Below, piece after piece: positions 44,336 through 53,126 of a stretch of 64,000 nucleotides of DNA. Source of the DNA: Nitrospinae bacterium bin107 (lineage in GTDB: Bacteria > UBA8248); contig MPNJ01000017.1 of NCBI GenBank assembly GCA_002238965.1, positions 1 to 64,000 of the forward strand, given 5' to 3'. Under the pieces are notes generated by a model. That model was given only the letters and a program-made list of their open reading frames with translations. It had not been told where the DNA came from and ran no database searches. Position numbers and translations under genes: made by a program. Every line of letters begins with the position of its first letter. Position 1 is the first letter of the stretch.

Positions 44336-45421
44336 TTGAACATCGCCGACGCCCTCAAGATTCTGGGTCTGGACAAAAACCCCTCTTCCTCCCAACTCAA
44401 AAGCGCCTACAAGAAGCTGGCACTGGAATATCATCCGGACAGAAACCCGGGCGACCCGGAGGCGGAAAATCGCTTCAAGCAGGTCGTCATCGCCCACGAA
44501 ACCCTCCAGAACCCGAAACGCCCGGACTCCCGCGGGGCGCCTCGCGCGCGGAAATCTTCGCGTAAAAGAGGCGAGTACGAGGAAAAATGGGAGGACATCT
44601 TCTCCCATATCTTCAAGAACGCGCGCGAACCGGCGGATGAGAAAAAAAGCGCATCGCGGGACCTGCACGCCCACGTCGAGGTGACGCTCGAGGAATTGAC
44701 GCGAGACTCGGAAAAAGAGATCGCCGCATCACGCCGCGTTCGCTGCGCCTCATGCGCGGGGCGCGGCGCTGAGGCGGGCGCGCGGATGAGCGCCTGCCCG
44801 GCGTGCAAGGGCGCGGGCGAGGTACGCTACAAACAGGGCCTCGCTGAGTTGCGCATCCCCTGCTCCGCTTGTGACGGCAGCGGCGAACACACGGGTCTTG
44901 CCTGCCGGGACTGCGGGGGAGAGGGCGTCACGAGCAGCCGGGAGAATCTGGGGGTGGCGATTCCCGCCGCGACCAAAGAGGGCGCACAAATCAAAATAAA
45001 GGGCAAAGGCGATGAGGACGCGCGTTCGGGCGAGGCGGGAGACCTCATCGTCACGGTGCGCGCGAAACCCCACCCCCTGTTCCGAAGAGAGGGCAACGAC
45101 ATTCTCTTCGACCTGCCGGTGAGCATCTCCCAGGCCGCCCTCGGCCACGAAGCCCCCGTGCCCACCCTCCAGGGCGCGCGGAGTATCAAGATTCCCGCGG
45201 GAACCCAGTCGGGCCGGGTCTTTCGCCTGAAAGGAGAGGGCCTCTCGCCTGCGGGCGGACGGGGCGCGGGCGATCTGCAGGTCCGCGTGGTCATCGAAAC
45301 GCCCACCAAGCTCAGCGAGCGCCAGCGCGAGATTCTGGCCGAATTCGAGAGTATCTCCTCGCCGTCCAACCATCCGCGAACCCGGACGTTTCTCGATAAA
45401 ATGAAATCCCTTCTCGAATGA
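44336..45421 (+). CDS. DnaJ-type co-chaperone with zinc-finger domain
   Basis: About 361 residues, Hsp40 class. J-domain residues 1-65 carry the essential HPD in YHPDRNPGD. Four CxxCxGxG-like repeats follow: CASCAGRG, CPACKGAG, CSACDGSG and CRDCGGEG. The substrate-binding domains run to the C-terminus (KGKGDED, AALGHEAPVPT, GTQSGRVFRLKGEG). The Gly/Phe linker is short and poor. The start is a TTG at 44336 with GGAGGT nine bases before it; the nearby ATG is out of frame. No dnaK or grpE is seen in the window. Confidence 0.9.
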   Translation: MNIADALKILGLDKNPSSSQLKSAYKKLALEYHPDRNPGDPEAENRFKQVVIAHETLQNPKRPDSRGAPRARKSSRKRGEYEEKWEDIFSHIFKNAREPADEKKSASRDLHAHVEVTLEELTRDSEKEIAASRRVRCASCAGRGAEAGARMSACPACKGAGEVRYKQGLAELRIPCSACDGSGEHTGLACRDCGGEGVTSSRENLGVAIPAATKEGAQIKIKGKGDEDARSGEAGDLIVTVRAKPHPLFRREGNDILFDLPVSISQAALGHEAPVPTLQGARSIKIPAGTQSGRVFRLKGEGLSPAGGRGAGDLQVRVVIETPTKLSERQREILAEFESISSPSNHPRTRTFLDKMKSLLE

Positions 45422-45529
45422 GGTGGCGCGGGCCGCCTTGTTGCACCCGGCTTTTCCTGCTACATAACTTTTCCGAAAACATACACCAGCCGATATATCC
45501 ACGAACAACAGACACAGGAGCATCCAACA

Positions 45530-46615
45530 TTGTCGAATCAAGCGCACATCGATGAGTTCATCGAAAAAACACAAGCACTGAACGGCCGGCCCGTGCGCGA
45601 GCGCGAGGCATGGAACAACGAGGCGAGCGCCGACGCCATCCGCCACTTCGCATACGGCATCGACGACGACAACCCGCTCTGGCTGGACGCCGAATACGCA
45701 TCCGCCTCATCACACGGGAACATTATGGCGCCGCCCGCGTTTCTGGTGTCGGTCCTCTACCCGATCCTCCACGGAGCGCCCATGGAAGCGCCCCTCTCCT
45801 CCCTCATCGGCGGCGTGGAATTCGAGTGGGAAAAACCCATCCCCCAGGGAACCAAACTGCGCGCGGAGTCGGTCCAGAAGGATTCCTTCGTCAAGACGAA
45901 CAAGGCGGGCCGCCAGCTCATCTTCATCATCTCGGAATGCACCTACTGGAACGAGGCGGATGAGGTCGTCGCCAGGGGCACCGGCACGATGATCCGCACC
46001 TTACAGGAGGGAAACACGCTCCTCTACGAGAGGCCCGTCAAGAAGTACGAGGAGGCGGAATTCGCAGAAATCGAAAACGCCTATCAAGCGGAAGAAAGAC
46101 AGGGCGGCGAGAAGCGCCGCTTCGCGGACGTGTCCGTCGGCGATGAACTCCCGCCCATGCTCCGCGGCCCCCTCACCATCGGCGACATGGTGGCCTGGAA
46201 CGCAGGCAACGGGCCCTCCTACAAGGCGGGCAGGCGCGGTTATCTCGACCTCAAGAAAGCACCGCACAACGCCGTCCTGATCCCCCAGATCGGGATCAAG
46301 GTCAAAAACTCCCAGCAGCACGAGGACTTCAACCTCGCCTCGGGGCGCGGGATGCCCGGGCCGTTCGACAACGGCGTCATGCGCTTCGCATGGGTGAGCC
46401 CCTACATCACGAACTGGATGGGGGACGACGCGTTCTTGAAGAACCTCTACGTCCAGGTGCGCCGCCCCATGATCTACGGCGACACCATCTGGCACAAGGG
46501 GGAGGTGGTCGAGAAAAACGACGCCAATCGCACCGTGAAGGTCGAGATCACCGGAACGAACCAGGAAGGCGAGCTGGCGACGGCAGGCTCGGCCGTGGTT
46601 CGGCTGCCGGAGTAA
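45530..46615 (+). CDS. MaoC/FAS1-like double-hotdog dehydratase family protein
   Basis: A 361-residue protein with two hotdog-like halves. The N-terminal half (about 20-165: FAYGIDDDNPLW, ASSHGNIMAPPAFL, GVEFEWEKPI) resembles the MaoC N-terminal dehydratase domain. The C-terminal half has HNAVLIPQIG and VRRPMIYGDTIWHKG. Such proteins hydrate or dehydrate CoA thioesters. The start is a TTG with CAGGAG nine bases upstream. It lies 108 bases after the dnaJ-like gene and 13 before prmA. Substrate unknown. Confidence 0.82.
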   Translation: MSNQAHIDEFIEKTQALNGRPVREREAWNNEASADAIRHFAYGIDDDNPLWLDAEYASASSHGNIMAPPAFLVSVLYPILHGAPMEAPLSSLIGGVEFEWEKPIPQGTKLRAESVQKDSFVKTNKAGRQLIFIISECTYWNEADEVVARGTGTMIRTLQEGNTLLYERPVKKYEEAEFAEIENAYQAEERQGGEKRRFADVSVGDELPPMLRGPLTIGDMVAWNAGNGPSYKAGRRGYLDLKKAPHNAVLIPQIGIKVKNSQQHEDFNLASGRGMPGPFDNGVMRFAWVSPYITNWMGDDAFLKNLYVQVRRPMIYGDTIWHKGEVVEKNDANRTVKVEITGTNQEGELATAGSAVVRLPE

Positions 46616-46628
46616 AACGCGAGAGCCT

Positions 46629-47507
46629 GTGACGAAAAAATGGCTCGAACTCATCATCGAGGTTCGTGAGGCTCTGGCCGAAGACACCGCCGCCCGCATA
46701 CTGGATGTGGGCGCGTCCGCCGTTGAGGAGCGAGAAGGTGTGGAGGGCGCATCGCTGCTCATCACGCACATCGCTCTTGAAGACGGCGCGACCGGAAAAC
46801 TCCGCGCGATAGAGGCGCTCCTCGCCACACTGGGCGTCGAGAAGAGCGCCATCACCCTCAGGAACATCGAGGACCAGGACTGGATCGCCCAGTCGCGCGG
46901 TCATTTCAAGGGCGAAGCCTACGGCGAGAAACTCTGGGTGAAGCCCCCCTGGGATGAAGGCGGGACGCCCGAGGGGCGCGTTGCGTTGACACTCGAACCA
47001 GGCCTCGCCTTCGGCACCGGCAGGCACCCCTCCACCCGCCTGGTACTGCTCGCGATTGAGAGCCAATGCGGCGGAAAACCCCCCGGGCGCATGGTGGACT
47101 TAGGATCCGGTACGGGCATCCTGGGCGTCGCGGCCCTGCTCCATGGTGCAGAACACGTTGTCGCGCTCGACCTGGACCCCAAGGCCGTGGAGGAGACCAA
47201 AACGCTTGCGGAACGAAACGGGGTGAGTGACCGCATGACGACGCGAAACACGTCGCTTTCGGCAGGCGCACTCAAAGACTGGTGGGGCCGGGTCGATTTC
47301 ATCGCGGCGAACATTTTTCTGGACACCCTCAGGGAACTCGCGCCGCTGGTTCACGGGGCGCTCGCCCCGGGGGGCCGGGCCGTTCTCTCCGGCATCGGCT
47401 ACGAGCAGGTTGAGACTCTCGCTCGTATCTATAAAGAGGCCGGTTTCACCCTCGATAGAACGAACCGAATCGAGGAATGGTCCAGCGTCGAGGTGGCGAA
47501 GCCATGA
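46629..47507 (+). CDS. prmA: Ribosomal protein L11 methyltransferase
   Basis: Trimethylates ribosomal protein L11. 292 residues, normal length, GTG start. The SAM-binding motif VDLGSGTGILGVAALLHGA and acidic ALDLDP are clear, as is FGTGRHPSTRL, a PrmA hallmark. The catalytic-loop asparagine region reads AANIFLDTL. Its stop overlaps the rsmE start (ATGA). Confidence 0.95.
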   Translation: MTKKWLELIIEVREALAEDTAARILDVGASAVEEREGVEGASLLITHIALEDGATGKLRAIEALLATLGVEKSAITLRNIEDQDWIAQSRGHFKGEAYGEKLWVKPPWDEGGTPEGRVALTLEPGLAFGTGRHPSTRLVLLAIESQCGGKPPGRMVDLGSGTGILGVAALLHGAEHVVALDLDPKAVEETKTLAERNGVSDRMTTRNTSLSAGALKDWWGRVDFIAANIFLDTLRELAPLVHGALAPGGRAVLSGIGYEQVETLARIYKEAGFTLDRTNRIEEWSSVEVAKP

Positions 47508-48274
47508 CGCGCGACGGACTGCGGCTTTTCTACGTTCCCCCGGACGCGGTTCAGGGCGAGCAGGTCATCCTGGGAGCGGAGGTATCCGCGCACATCCGCC
47601 GCGTCTTAAAGATGGGGGCGGGCGCGATCTGCCGCGTCGCGACTGAGGATGGACGTGAATACAAGGTGGAGCTAACGGAAATAACCGCCGGTGAGAGCAC
47701 CGCCCGAATCATCGAGCACCTGCCGATGAGACCGCCCTCTCCCACATCAATCGCCTTGGGCGTCCCCCTGCTCAAAGGGGAGCGCTTCGAGTGGGTTCTC
47801 CAGAAAGGCTGCGAACTGGGCGCCGATGCGTTCCATCCGCTTACGCTCGAACGGTGCGAAGTGAGGATTCAGGAAAAAAGAAGCGCCGATCGTCACAACC
47901 GATGGCGGCGCATCGTCCTGGAAGCCGCCAAGCAGTGCGACCGCATCCCTCCGCCCGTGACGCATCCACCCGGCGGGCTGGCGGAATATCTCGCAGAGAC
48001 GGATGGTTTCGACCTCAAGTTGATGGGGTATCTGGGAGAAGACGCTATCCCCGCAAAAGAAGCGCTATCTCGCGTGGGTGAGGCCGGCGCAGGCGCGCCG
48101 CTTCGCGTCGCCATCCTCACGGGCCCTGAGGGCGATCTCACGGACGAGGAAGCGAAAGAGGCGATGGATTGCGGTTTCCTGCCGGTGTCTCTGGGTCCCA
48201 GAATCCTGCGTGCAGACACCGCGCCCGTATCGCTCCTCACCATCGCCCAGCACGCGCTGGGCGATATTGGCTGA
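47504..48274 (+). CDS. rsmE: 16S rRNA m3U1498 methyltransferase
   Basis: A SPOUT-class knot methyltransferase that methylates uridine 1498 of 16S rRNA. About 256 residues from the ATG overlapping the prmA stop. The PUA-like N-terminus ends near 75. Then come the family motifs ALGVPLLKGERFEWVLQKGCELG, EAAKQCDR, ILTGPEGDLTDEE and the knot SLGPRILRADTA. The prmA-rsmE pairing is very common. Confidence 0.95.
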   Translation: MTRDGLRLFYVPPDAVQGEQVILGAEVSAHIRRVLKMGAGAICRVATEDGREYKVELTEITAGESTARIIEHLPMRPPSPTSIALGVPLLKGERFEWVLQKGCELGADAFHPLTLERCEVRIQEKRSADRHNRWRRIVLEAAKQCDRIPPPVTHPPGGLAEYLAETDGFDLKLMGYLGEDAIPAKEALSRVGEAGAGAPLRVAILTGPEGDLTDEEAKEAMDCGFLPVSLGPRILRADTAPVSLLTIAQHALGDIG

Positions 48275-48288
48275 TGCGTCCGGATCGT

Positions 48289-48317
48289 TTGACACCATTT
48301 TCGCTCCGCCTTAGGTT
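48289..48317 (+). promoter_or_regulatory. Predicted sigma-70 promoter of purD
   Basis: TTGACA (48289-48294), 17 bases, TAGGTT (48312-48317), about 34 bases before the purD ATG. It gives purD its own start, separate from the prmA-rsmE run. Confidence 0.65.
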
Positions 48318-48350
48318 GTGGACATCACCACTCACTAACGGGAACTTCCG

Positions 48351-49631
48351 ATGAAGGTCATCATTATCGGCGGGGGCGGACGCGAGCACACTCTGGCCTG
48401 GAAACTCAGCCAAAGCCCCGACGTGGAGGAAGTCGTCTGCGCTCCCGGTAACGCGGGCACAGCTCGTGTCGGGCGGAATGCGCCCGTCAGCGCCGAGGAC
48501 ATCGCGAACCTCCTTTCTCTGGCGAAAGAGGAAAAACCGGGTCTGGTCGTCGTCGGCCCCGAAGCCCCCTTGGCCCTGGGGCTGGTAGACGAACTGGAAG
48601 CGCTCGGAATCCCGGCGTTCGGGCCTTCGGCCGAAGCCGCCCGCATCGAGGCGAGCAAGGCGTTCTCAAAAGCCCTGATGGACGAGGCGGGTATCCCCAC
48701 CGCCGCCTACGGCGTTTTCGAAGACGCAGGCGCGGCGAAGGATTTCGTATCGGAGCGCGGCGGCGCGTGGGCGGTCAAGGCGGACGGCCTCGCCGCCGGT
48801 AAGGGTGTGCTGCTTTGCCCAGACGTCCCGAGCACGCATGCGGCCATATCCCAAATCATGGAGGAAAGAGCGTTCGGCGAGGCGGGCGACAAATGCGTGG
48901 TGGAGGAATTTTTAGAGGGCGAGGAAGCGAGTTTTCTCGCGTTCGCAGACGGGGAAACCGCGCTTCCCATGGCCTCCGCGCAGGATCACAAGGCCATCGG
49001 CGAGGGCGACACCGGCCCCAACACGGGCGGCATGGGCGCGTATTCGCCTGCGCCCGTGCTCTCGGGCGTTTTAGAGGAACGCGCGCTCGAAACCGTCATC
49101 AAGCCCGCCATCCGCGCCATGGCGAGGCGTGGCACTCCCTATAAGGGGATTCTCTACGCCGGCCTCATGGTGCAGGGTGATGAGCTCAAAGTGCTGGAAT
49201 TCAACTGCCGCTTCGGCGACCCCGAATGTCAGCCGTTGCTCACCCGAATGGAGGGGGATCTGCTGCCCATCCTCATGGCGTGCGTCGAGGGGCGGCTGCA
49301 TGAGACGACGATACGCTACTCGCAAGACGCCGCCGTCTGCGTCGTCATGGCGGCGGGCGGCTACCCGGACGCCTACCGCAAAGGCGATACGATTCACGGG
49401 ATCGAGGATGCCGACGCCATGCCCGGCGTTCACGTCTTCCACGCCGGGACGGCCCTGAACGACGAAGACGCTATAGTAACCGCCGGAGGCCGCGTGATCG
49501 GCGTCACCGCGAGGGGAATGGACATCCGCGCCGCCATCGCGCGCGCCTATGAGGCGAGCGACCTGATTTACTGGGAAGACGCGTATTTGAGAAAAGACAT
49601 CGGCGCCAAGGCTTTAAGGCGTTTGGGCTGA
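48351..49631 (+). CDS. purD: Phosphoribosylamine-glycine ligase (GARS)
   Basis: The second step of purine synthesis: ATP-dependent joining of glycine to phosphoribosylamine. 426 residues, standard. GGGGREHTLAWKL opens the protein. The ATP-grasp region has VKADGLAAGKGV, and GDTGPNTGGMGAYSPAP, LEFNCRFGDPECQ and a C-terminal hinge domain complete it. No other purine gene is in the window. Confidence 0.98.
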   Translation: MKVIIIGGGGREHTLAWKLSQSPDVEEVVCAPGNAGTARVGRNAPVSAEDIANLLSLAKEEKPGLVVVGPEAPLALGLVDELEALGIPAFGPSAEAARIEASKAFSKALMDEAGIPTAAYGVFEDAGAAKDFVSERGGAWAVKADGLAAGKGVLLCPDVPSTHAAISQIMEERAFGEAGDKCVVEEFLEGEEASFLAFADGETALPMASAQDHKAIGEGDTGPNTGGMGAYSPAPVLSGVLEERALETVIKPAIRAMARRGTPYKGILYAGLMVQGDELKVLEFNCRFGDPECQPLLTRMEGDLLPILMACVEGRLHETTIRYSQDAAVCVVMAAGGYPDAYRKGDTIHGIEDADAMPGVHVFHAGTALNDEDAIVTAGGRVIGVTARGMDIRAAIARAYEASDLIYWEDAYLRKDIGAKALRRLG

Positions 49632-49652
49632 ATTCCCGGCCGCCGATCCAGA

Positions 49653-50762
49653 ATGCGCGCACTCATCATTCTGATCGACGGCGGCGACCCCGCCTATTTC
49701 GAGGCATCCCCCACGCCGAATCTCGATAGAATCGCGAGCGAAGGCGCGCGATTCACCGTTTCGTGCCAGATGCCCTCGGTCACCAACGTGAACAACGTCT
49801 CGATGATCTGCGGCGCGCCCCCCGCCACGCACGGCATTACGGCCAACTATTTCCTGAACACTGACACGGGCGAAGAAGTCTACATGGAATCGGGGGGATT
49901 CGTCCTCGCGCCCACCCTCATGGAGATGGGCAGTTCTGCGGGGTTTAAGACCGCCGTCCTGGCCTCCAAGCAAAAACTCTGCGACATGATCGGCAAGGGG
50001 GCGGAGACGGTCGTGACCGCAGAAGACCCGCCGGGTTGGCTCACCCGAATAGCAGGCGCAAAGGAGGATATCTACAGCGGCGCCGTGAACCTATGGCTCC
50101 TGCGGGCGGCGCGCGCGGTGCTGGAAGCGCAAATGCCGGACCTCCTCTACGTCACCACCACGGACTACCTGCAGCACAAATACGGCCCAGAGCACACAGA
50201 AGCGCAGGCGCACCACGCCGCGCTCGATGCGGAAATCGGAAAGCTGGTCGATAGCTGGATGAGCGCGCACCAAGATGGCGCGGTCTTCATCACGGCCGAC
50301 CACGGTATGCTTGACAAGACGCGGGCGTTGGACCCGGGCGTCATACTGAGAAACTTTGGACTGGCTGCAGAGGCTGTGCCCATCATCAAGGACCGCTACG
50401 TCGTCCACCACGGGAACCAGGGCGGCGCCGCCTACGTTCACCTGCAAAACGGGGATACTCTCGCCGAGGCTATCGATATCCTCAAAGCCCGCCCTGGCAT
50501 CGAGGATGCGCTTTCGCGGCAAGAGGCCGCCGCGCGCTTTCAGCTAATGGCCGAGCGGGTGGGGGACATCATGGTGCTCGCGGATGGGGAAACCGTTTTC
50601 GGCGTGATGGACGAGGCCGAGCGCGAGGTTCACTTGAGAAGTCACGGCTCAGTCCACGAAAGCGTCGTGCCGTTATGGGCCTTGAATGCGCCAGATTTCA
50701 CACCAAGCGATGCGCCGCGTCACTTCGAGTGCGTCCGCTACGTGATGGAAAGACTTTCATAG
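49653..50762 (+). CDS. Alkaline-phosphatase-superfamily hydrolase, phosphonoacetate-hydrolase-like
   Basis: A 369-residue metal-dependent hydrolase. The N-terminal metal/nucleophile region reads IDGGDPAYFEA and MPSVTNVNNVSMICGAPPATHGITANYF, closely following phosphonoacetate hydrolase PhnA, where Thr in SVTNVNN is the nucleophile. TTTDYLQHKYGP and ITADHGM supply further zinc ligands. PhnA cleaves phosphonoacetate to acetate and phosphate. No other phosphonate gene is nearby, so the substrate could be a different phosphonate or phosphodiester. It begins 21 bases after purD. Confidence 0.82.
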   Translation: MRALIILIDGGDPAYFEASPTPNLDRIASEGARFTVSCQMPSVTNVNNVSMICGAPPATHGITANYFLNTDTGEEVYMESGGFVLAPTLMEMGSSAGFKTAVLASKQKLCDMIGKGAETVVTAEDPPGWLTRIAGAKEDIYSGAVNLWLLRAARAVLEAQMPDLLYVTTTDYLQHKYGPEHTEAQAHHAALDAEIGKLVDSWMSAHQDGAVFITADHGMLDKTRALDPGVILRNFGLAAEAVPIIKDRYVVHHGNQGGAAYVHLQNGDTLAEAIDILKARPGIEDALSRQEAAARFQLMAERVGDIMVLADGETVFGVMDEAEREVHLRSHGSVHESVVPLWALNAPDFTPSDAPRHFECVRYVMERLS

Positions 50763-50797
50763 CGGATACTCGGTGGCCACTCAAATCGGATGCGCCC

Positions 50798-51181
50798 TCA
50801 GGGGTTGCGCTTCACCCAGGGAAATTTCTCGTCGATTCCCGGCCAGATTTCCCGGATGGAGAAAAAACATATCGCTATCCAGATGGCGAGGCCCATGTCG
50901 AAACCCTCGAGCACCCGCACCATCCAGATAAAATCGAACACGCCCAGCACCAGGGCCGAGAGATAACAGCACCACGCGAACCCCCGCAGGGTCGCCAGTC
51001 CGAAAAGACCCAAGGCCGCCCCTCCGGCCAGCGTCGCCCAGCCGTAGCCCACCCTGCCCGGCTGGTTCGTATACATCGCCGACGCGGTGAAGATAACGAG
51101 CAGCACGCCGACCAGCAGCGTGGTCTTCGCCGCGCGATTCGCGTCGAACGTTCTTTCCTCGGTAACGGGAGGTTTATTCAT
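50798..51181 (-). CDS. Small integral membrane protein, unknown function
   Basis: A 127-residue protein starting MNKPPVTEERTFDANRAAKT. Three or four hydrophobic helices span about residues 20-110 (LLVGVLLVIFTASAMY, WATLAGGAALGLFGLA, CCYLSALVLGVFDFIWMV, LAIWIAICFFSI). The N-terminus is polar and the C-terminus basic. I recognise no family. It converges with the phosphonoacetate-hydrolase-like gene and diverges from the alcohol dehydrogenase. Confidence 0.7.
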   Translation of the reverse strand: MNKPPVTEERTFDANRAAKTTLLVGVLLVIFTASAMYTNQPGRVGYGWATLAGGAALGLFGLATLRGFAWCCYLSALVLGVFDFIWMVRVLEGFDMGLAIWIAICFFSIREIWPGIDEKFPWVKRNP

Positions 51182-51314
51182 CGTGCTTTCGCTTTCTGTT
51201 GTTTGATGCCGACCGACCGAGGGTACGTCATCCGCCCCTCGTTGCCTAGCCGCGCGCCTATGTGCTGTAATCGAGCCTTCGAAATTCCATTCCATTTTAC
51301 GAGGAGGACGCCCT

Positions 51315-52355
51315 TTGAAGGCGATGGTGCTGAGAGAACCGGGAAAACCCTTTGTCGAGGAAGAATATCCAGACCCCGTGCCGGGTCCGGGAGAAGCGGT
51401 CGCGAAGGTGCTGGCCTGCGGAGCCGGGCTGACGATCCACCACGCCCGCATGGGCCGGGTGCCCGGGGTGGATTATCCCCTCATCATCGGGCACGAGATC
51501 ACCGCCGTCATCACCGCCCTGGGCGAGGGCGTGGAAGGCCTGCAGGAGGGCGACGCGGTGACCGCCCATTTCTACGTCACCTGCGGGAGGTGCAAGTGGT
51601 GTCTCATCAACCGCGAGACGCTGTGCGAGAATTTCACGGGCTACATCGGCCGCCAGGTGCAGGGCGCCTATGCCGAGTACATCAAGCTGCCCGCGCGGAA
51701 TTTCATCAAAATCCCCGCCGGGCTCGACTATGAGAACAACGCGGCGGAAGTCTCCGTCATCTGCGACGCGATAGCCACCCCGTATAAAGTAACGAAGCGC
51801 GCGCGCATCGCGCCGCTTGAGAACGTGGCCGTCATCGGCGCGGGCGGCGGCGTGGGAATCCACATGGTGATGATGGCCAAGTGGGCGCACGCCAGGGTCA
51901 TCGCCGTGGACGTGGCGGCTAACAAGCTCGGCAAGTGCCGCGACGTGGGCGCGGACGAGGCCGTCGACGCTTCCCAGGAAGACATCGCAGGCGCGCTCAT
52001 GGACTTGACGAACGGCAAGGGCGTGGACGTGGTGGTCGATTTCGTCTCCTCCGCCTCCACGATGGAAGCGGGTTTTCAGGCCTTAGGCATCGGCGGACGC
52101 CTCGTGACGCTGGGCGGTACGGGGCAGCCGTTTCAGGCCGCGTCGCGCAATATGGTGAACAAAGAACTCGAACTCATGGGCAGCCGCTACTGTTCGAAAC
52201 AGGAACTCAAGGAATCGCTCGACCTCGTGGCGCGGGGCGACGCCTGGCCCGTGGTGACGGAGACCTACTCGTTCAACGTCGATGAGGTGGAAAAGGTACA
52301 CGAACGGCTGGAAGTGGCGGCCGTTACGGGCCGCGCGGTCATCGTGATGGATTAG
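51315..52355 (+). CDS. Zinc-dependent alcohol dehydrogenase (MDR superfamily)
   Basis: A 346-residue medium-chain dehydrogenase. GHEITAVITALGEGV carries the His-Glu of the catalytic zinc site. Structural zinc cysteines are CGRCKWCLINRETLC. The nucleotide motif AVIGAGGGVGIH is of GxGxxG type. The segment around the first zinc ligand reads ACGAGLTIHH rather than the usual CGICGSD-H, so the substrate pocket is atypical. A TTG start at 51315 is preferred, with GAGGAG eight bases upstream; the ATG at 51324 is too far from it. Confidence 0.9.
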   Translation: MKAMVLREPGKPFVEEEYPDPVPGPGEAVAKVLACGAGLTIHHARMGRVPGVDYPLIIGHEITAVITALGEGVEGLQEGDAVTAHFYVTCGRCKWCLINRETLCENFTGYIGRQVQGAYAEYIKLPARNFIKIPAGLDYENNAAEVSVICDAIATPYKVTKRARIAPLENVAVIGAGGGVGIHMVMMAKWAHARVIAVDVAANKLGKCRDVGADEAVDASQEDIAGALMDLTNGKGVDVVVDFVSSASTMEAGFQALGIGGRLVTLGGTGQPFQAASRNMVNKELELMGSRYCSKQELKESLDLVARGDAWPVVTETYSFNVDEVEKVHERLEVAAVTGRAVIVMD

Positions 52356-52373
52356 GTTTCAGGCGTCGGCTGC

Positions 52374-53126
52374 CTAGTTGGCGATCTTCCACTGCCCGTC
52401 GGGTTGCCTGCAGGCGGTGCCGTAGGCGCTCTGCTTTTTACCGTCGATGACAATCGTCTGCTGGAACTCCCGGCAATACTGGTCGAGTTCGTTCTTGAAT
52501 GCCGGCCTGGGAACCACGACGCCGCACACCCGCCTGTCGGGGTTGTCCCACACGGTGCGCGTGCCCGATCGCTGGTTCTCGAGCGCGTACTGCGTAGTGC
52601 TCGCGAGCTTGAGGCGCTCGGCTTCGTCGAGGTCGCGTCCAATCTGCCCGCCGACGACGCTGCCGAGCAGCACGCCCGCGAAGGTGGCCAGCGCCTGTCC
52701 GCTGCCCCTGCCGACCTGATGGCCGATGACGCCGCCGCCGATCGCGCCGATTACCGAGCCGAGAACCTCGTTGTCGTTACCCGCGACATAGGATGCGCAG
52801 CCATAATCCGGGGAGCTGTAAACATAACGCTCACGTGGGTAGGAACGGTAAATAACGCGCGGGCCAGTGTAGACCGGATAGCCGTACCAGACCGGAGAGA
52901 CGTAGCTGGGGCCGATCCAGAAGTTATGGCGAACGATAGTGCGGGGACGACGGTGACGGCGATGCCATTTGCGATGCTGGCGCGCCCTGTGGTGTCGCTG
53001 CGATTTATATTTATGATGCCGTTGAATCCCGTGGCGCCGGCCTTGGCGCTTATCCGCCGCCGCGTCATTCACCAGAAAAACAACCGCCAAAATACTCAAT
53101 GCGATGGAGAATCCTAAACGCCTCAT
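52374..53126 (-). CDS. Exported glycine-zipper (2TM) envelope protein
   Basis: A 250-residue exported protein. Signal peptide at 1-24 (ending DAAA). A His/Arg-rich stretch (28-65) and a Tyr/Pro-rich stretch (68-100) precede a glycine-zipper membrane hairpin (GSVIGAIGGGVIGHQVG to GVLLGSVVGGQIG, about 115-160), as in Rickettsia 17-kDa-antigen-like proteins. The C-terminal domain (170-250) contains two Cys. Such proteins sit at the outer membrane. An upstream in-frame start adds ten untypical residues and is not preferred. Confidence 0.85.
   Translation of the reverse strand: MRRLGFSIALSILAVVFLVNDAAADKRQGRRHGIQRHHKYKSQRHHRARQHRKWHRRHRRPRTIVRHNFWIGPSYVSPVWYGYPVYTGPRVIYRSYPRERYVYSSPDYGCASYVAGNDNEVLGSVIGAIGGGVIGHQVGRGSGQALATFAGVLLGSVVGGQIGRDLDEAERLKLASTTQYALENQRSGTRTVWDNPDRRVCGVVVPRPAFKNELDQYCREFQQTIVIDGKKQSAYGTACRQPDGQWKIAN

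Noticed and set aside
51235-51451. N-terminal extension of the small membrane protein to 217 residues.
   Set aside because: The extension is antisense to the start of the alcohol dehydrogenase gene and has shadow-frame composition; the ATG at 51181 begins the plausible protein.
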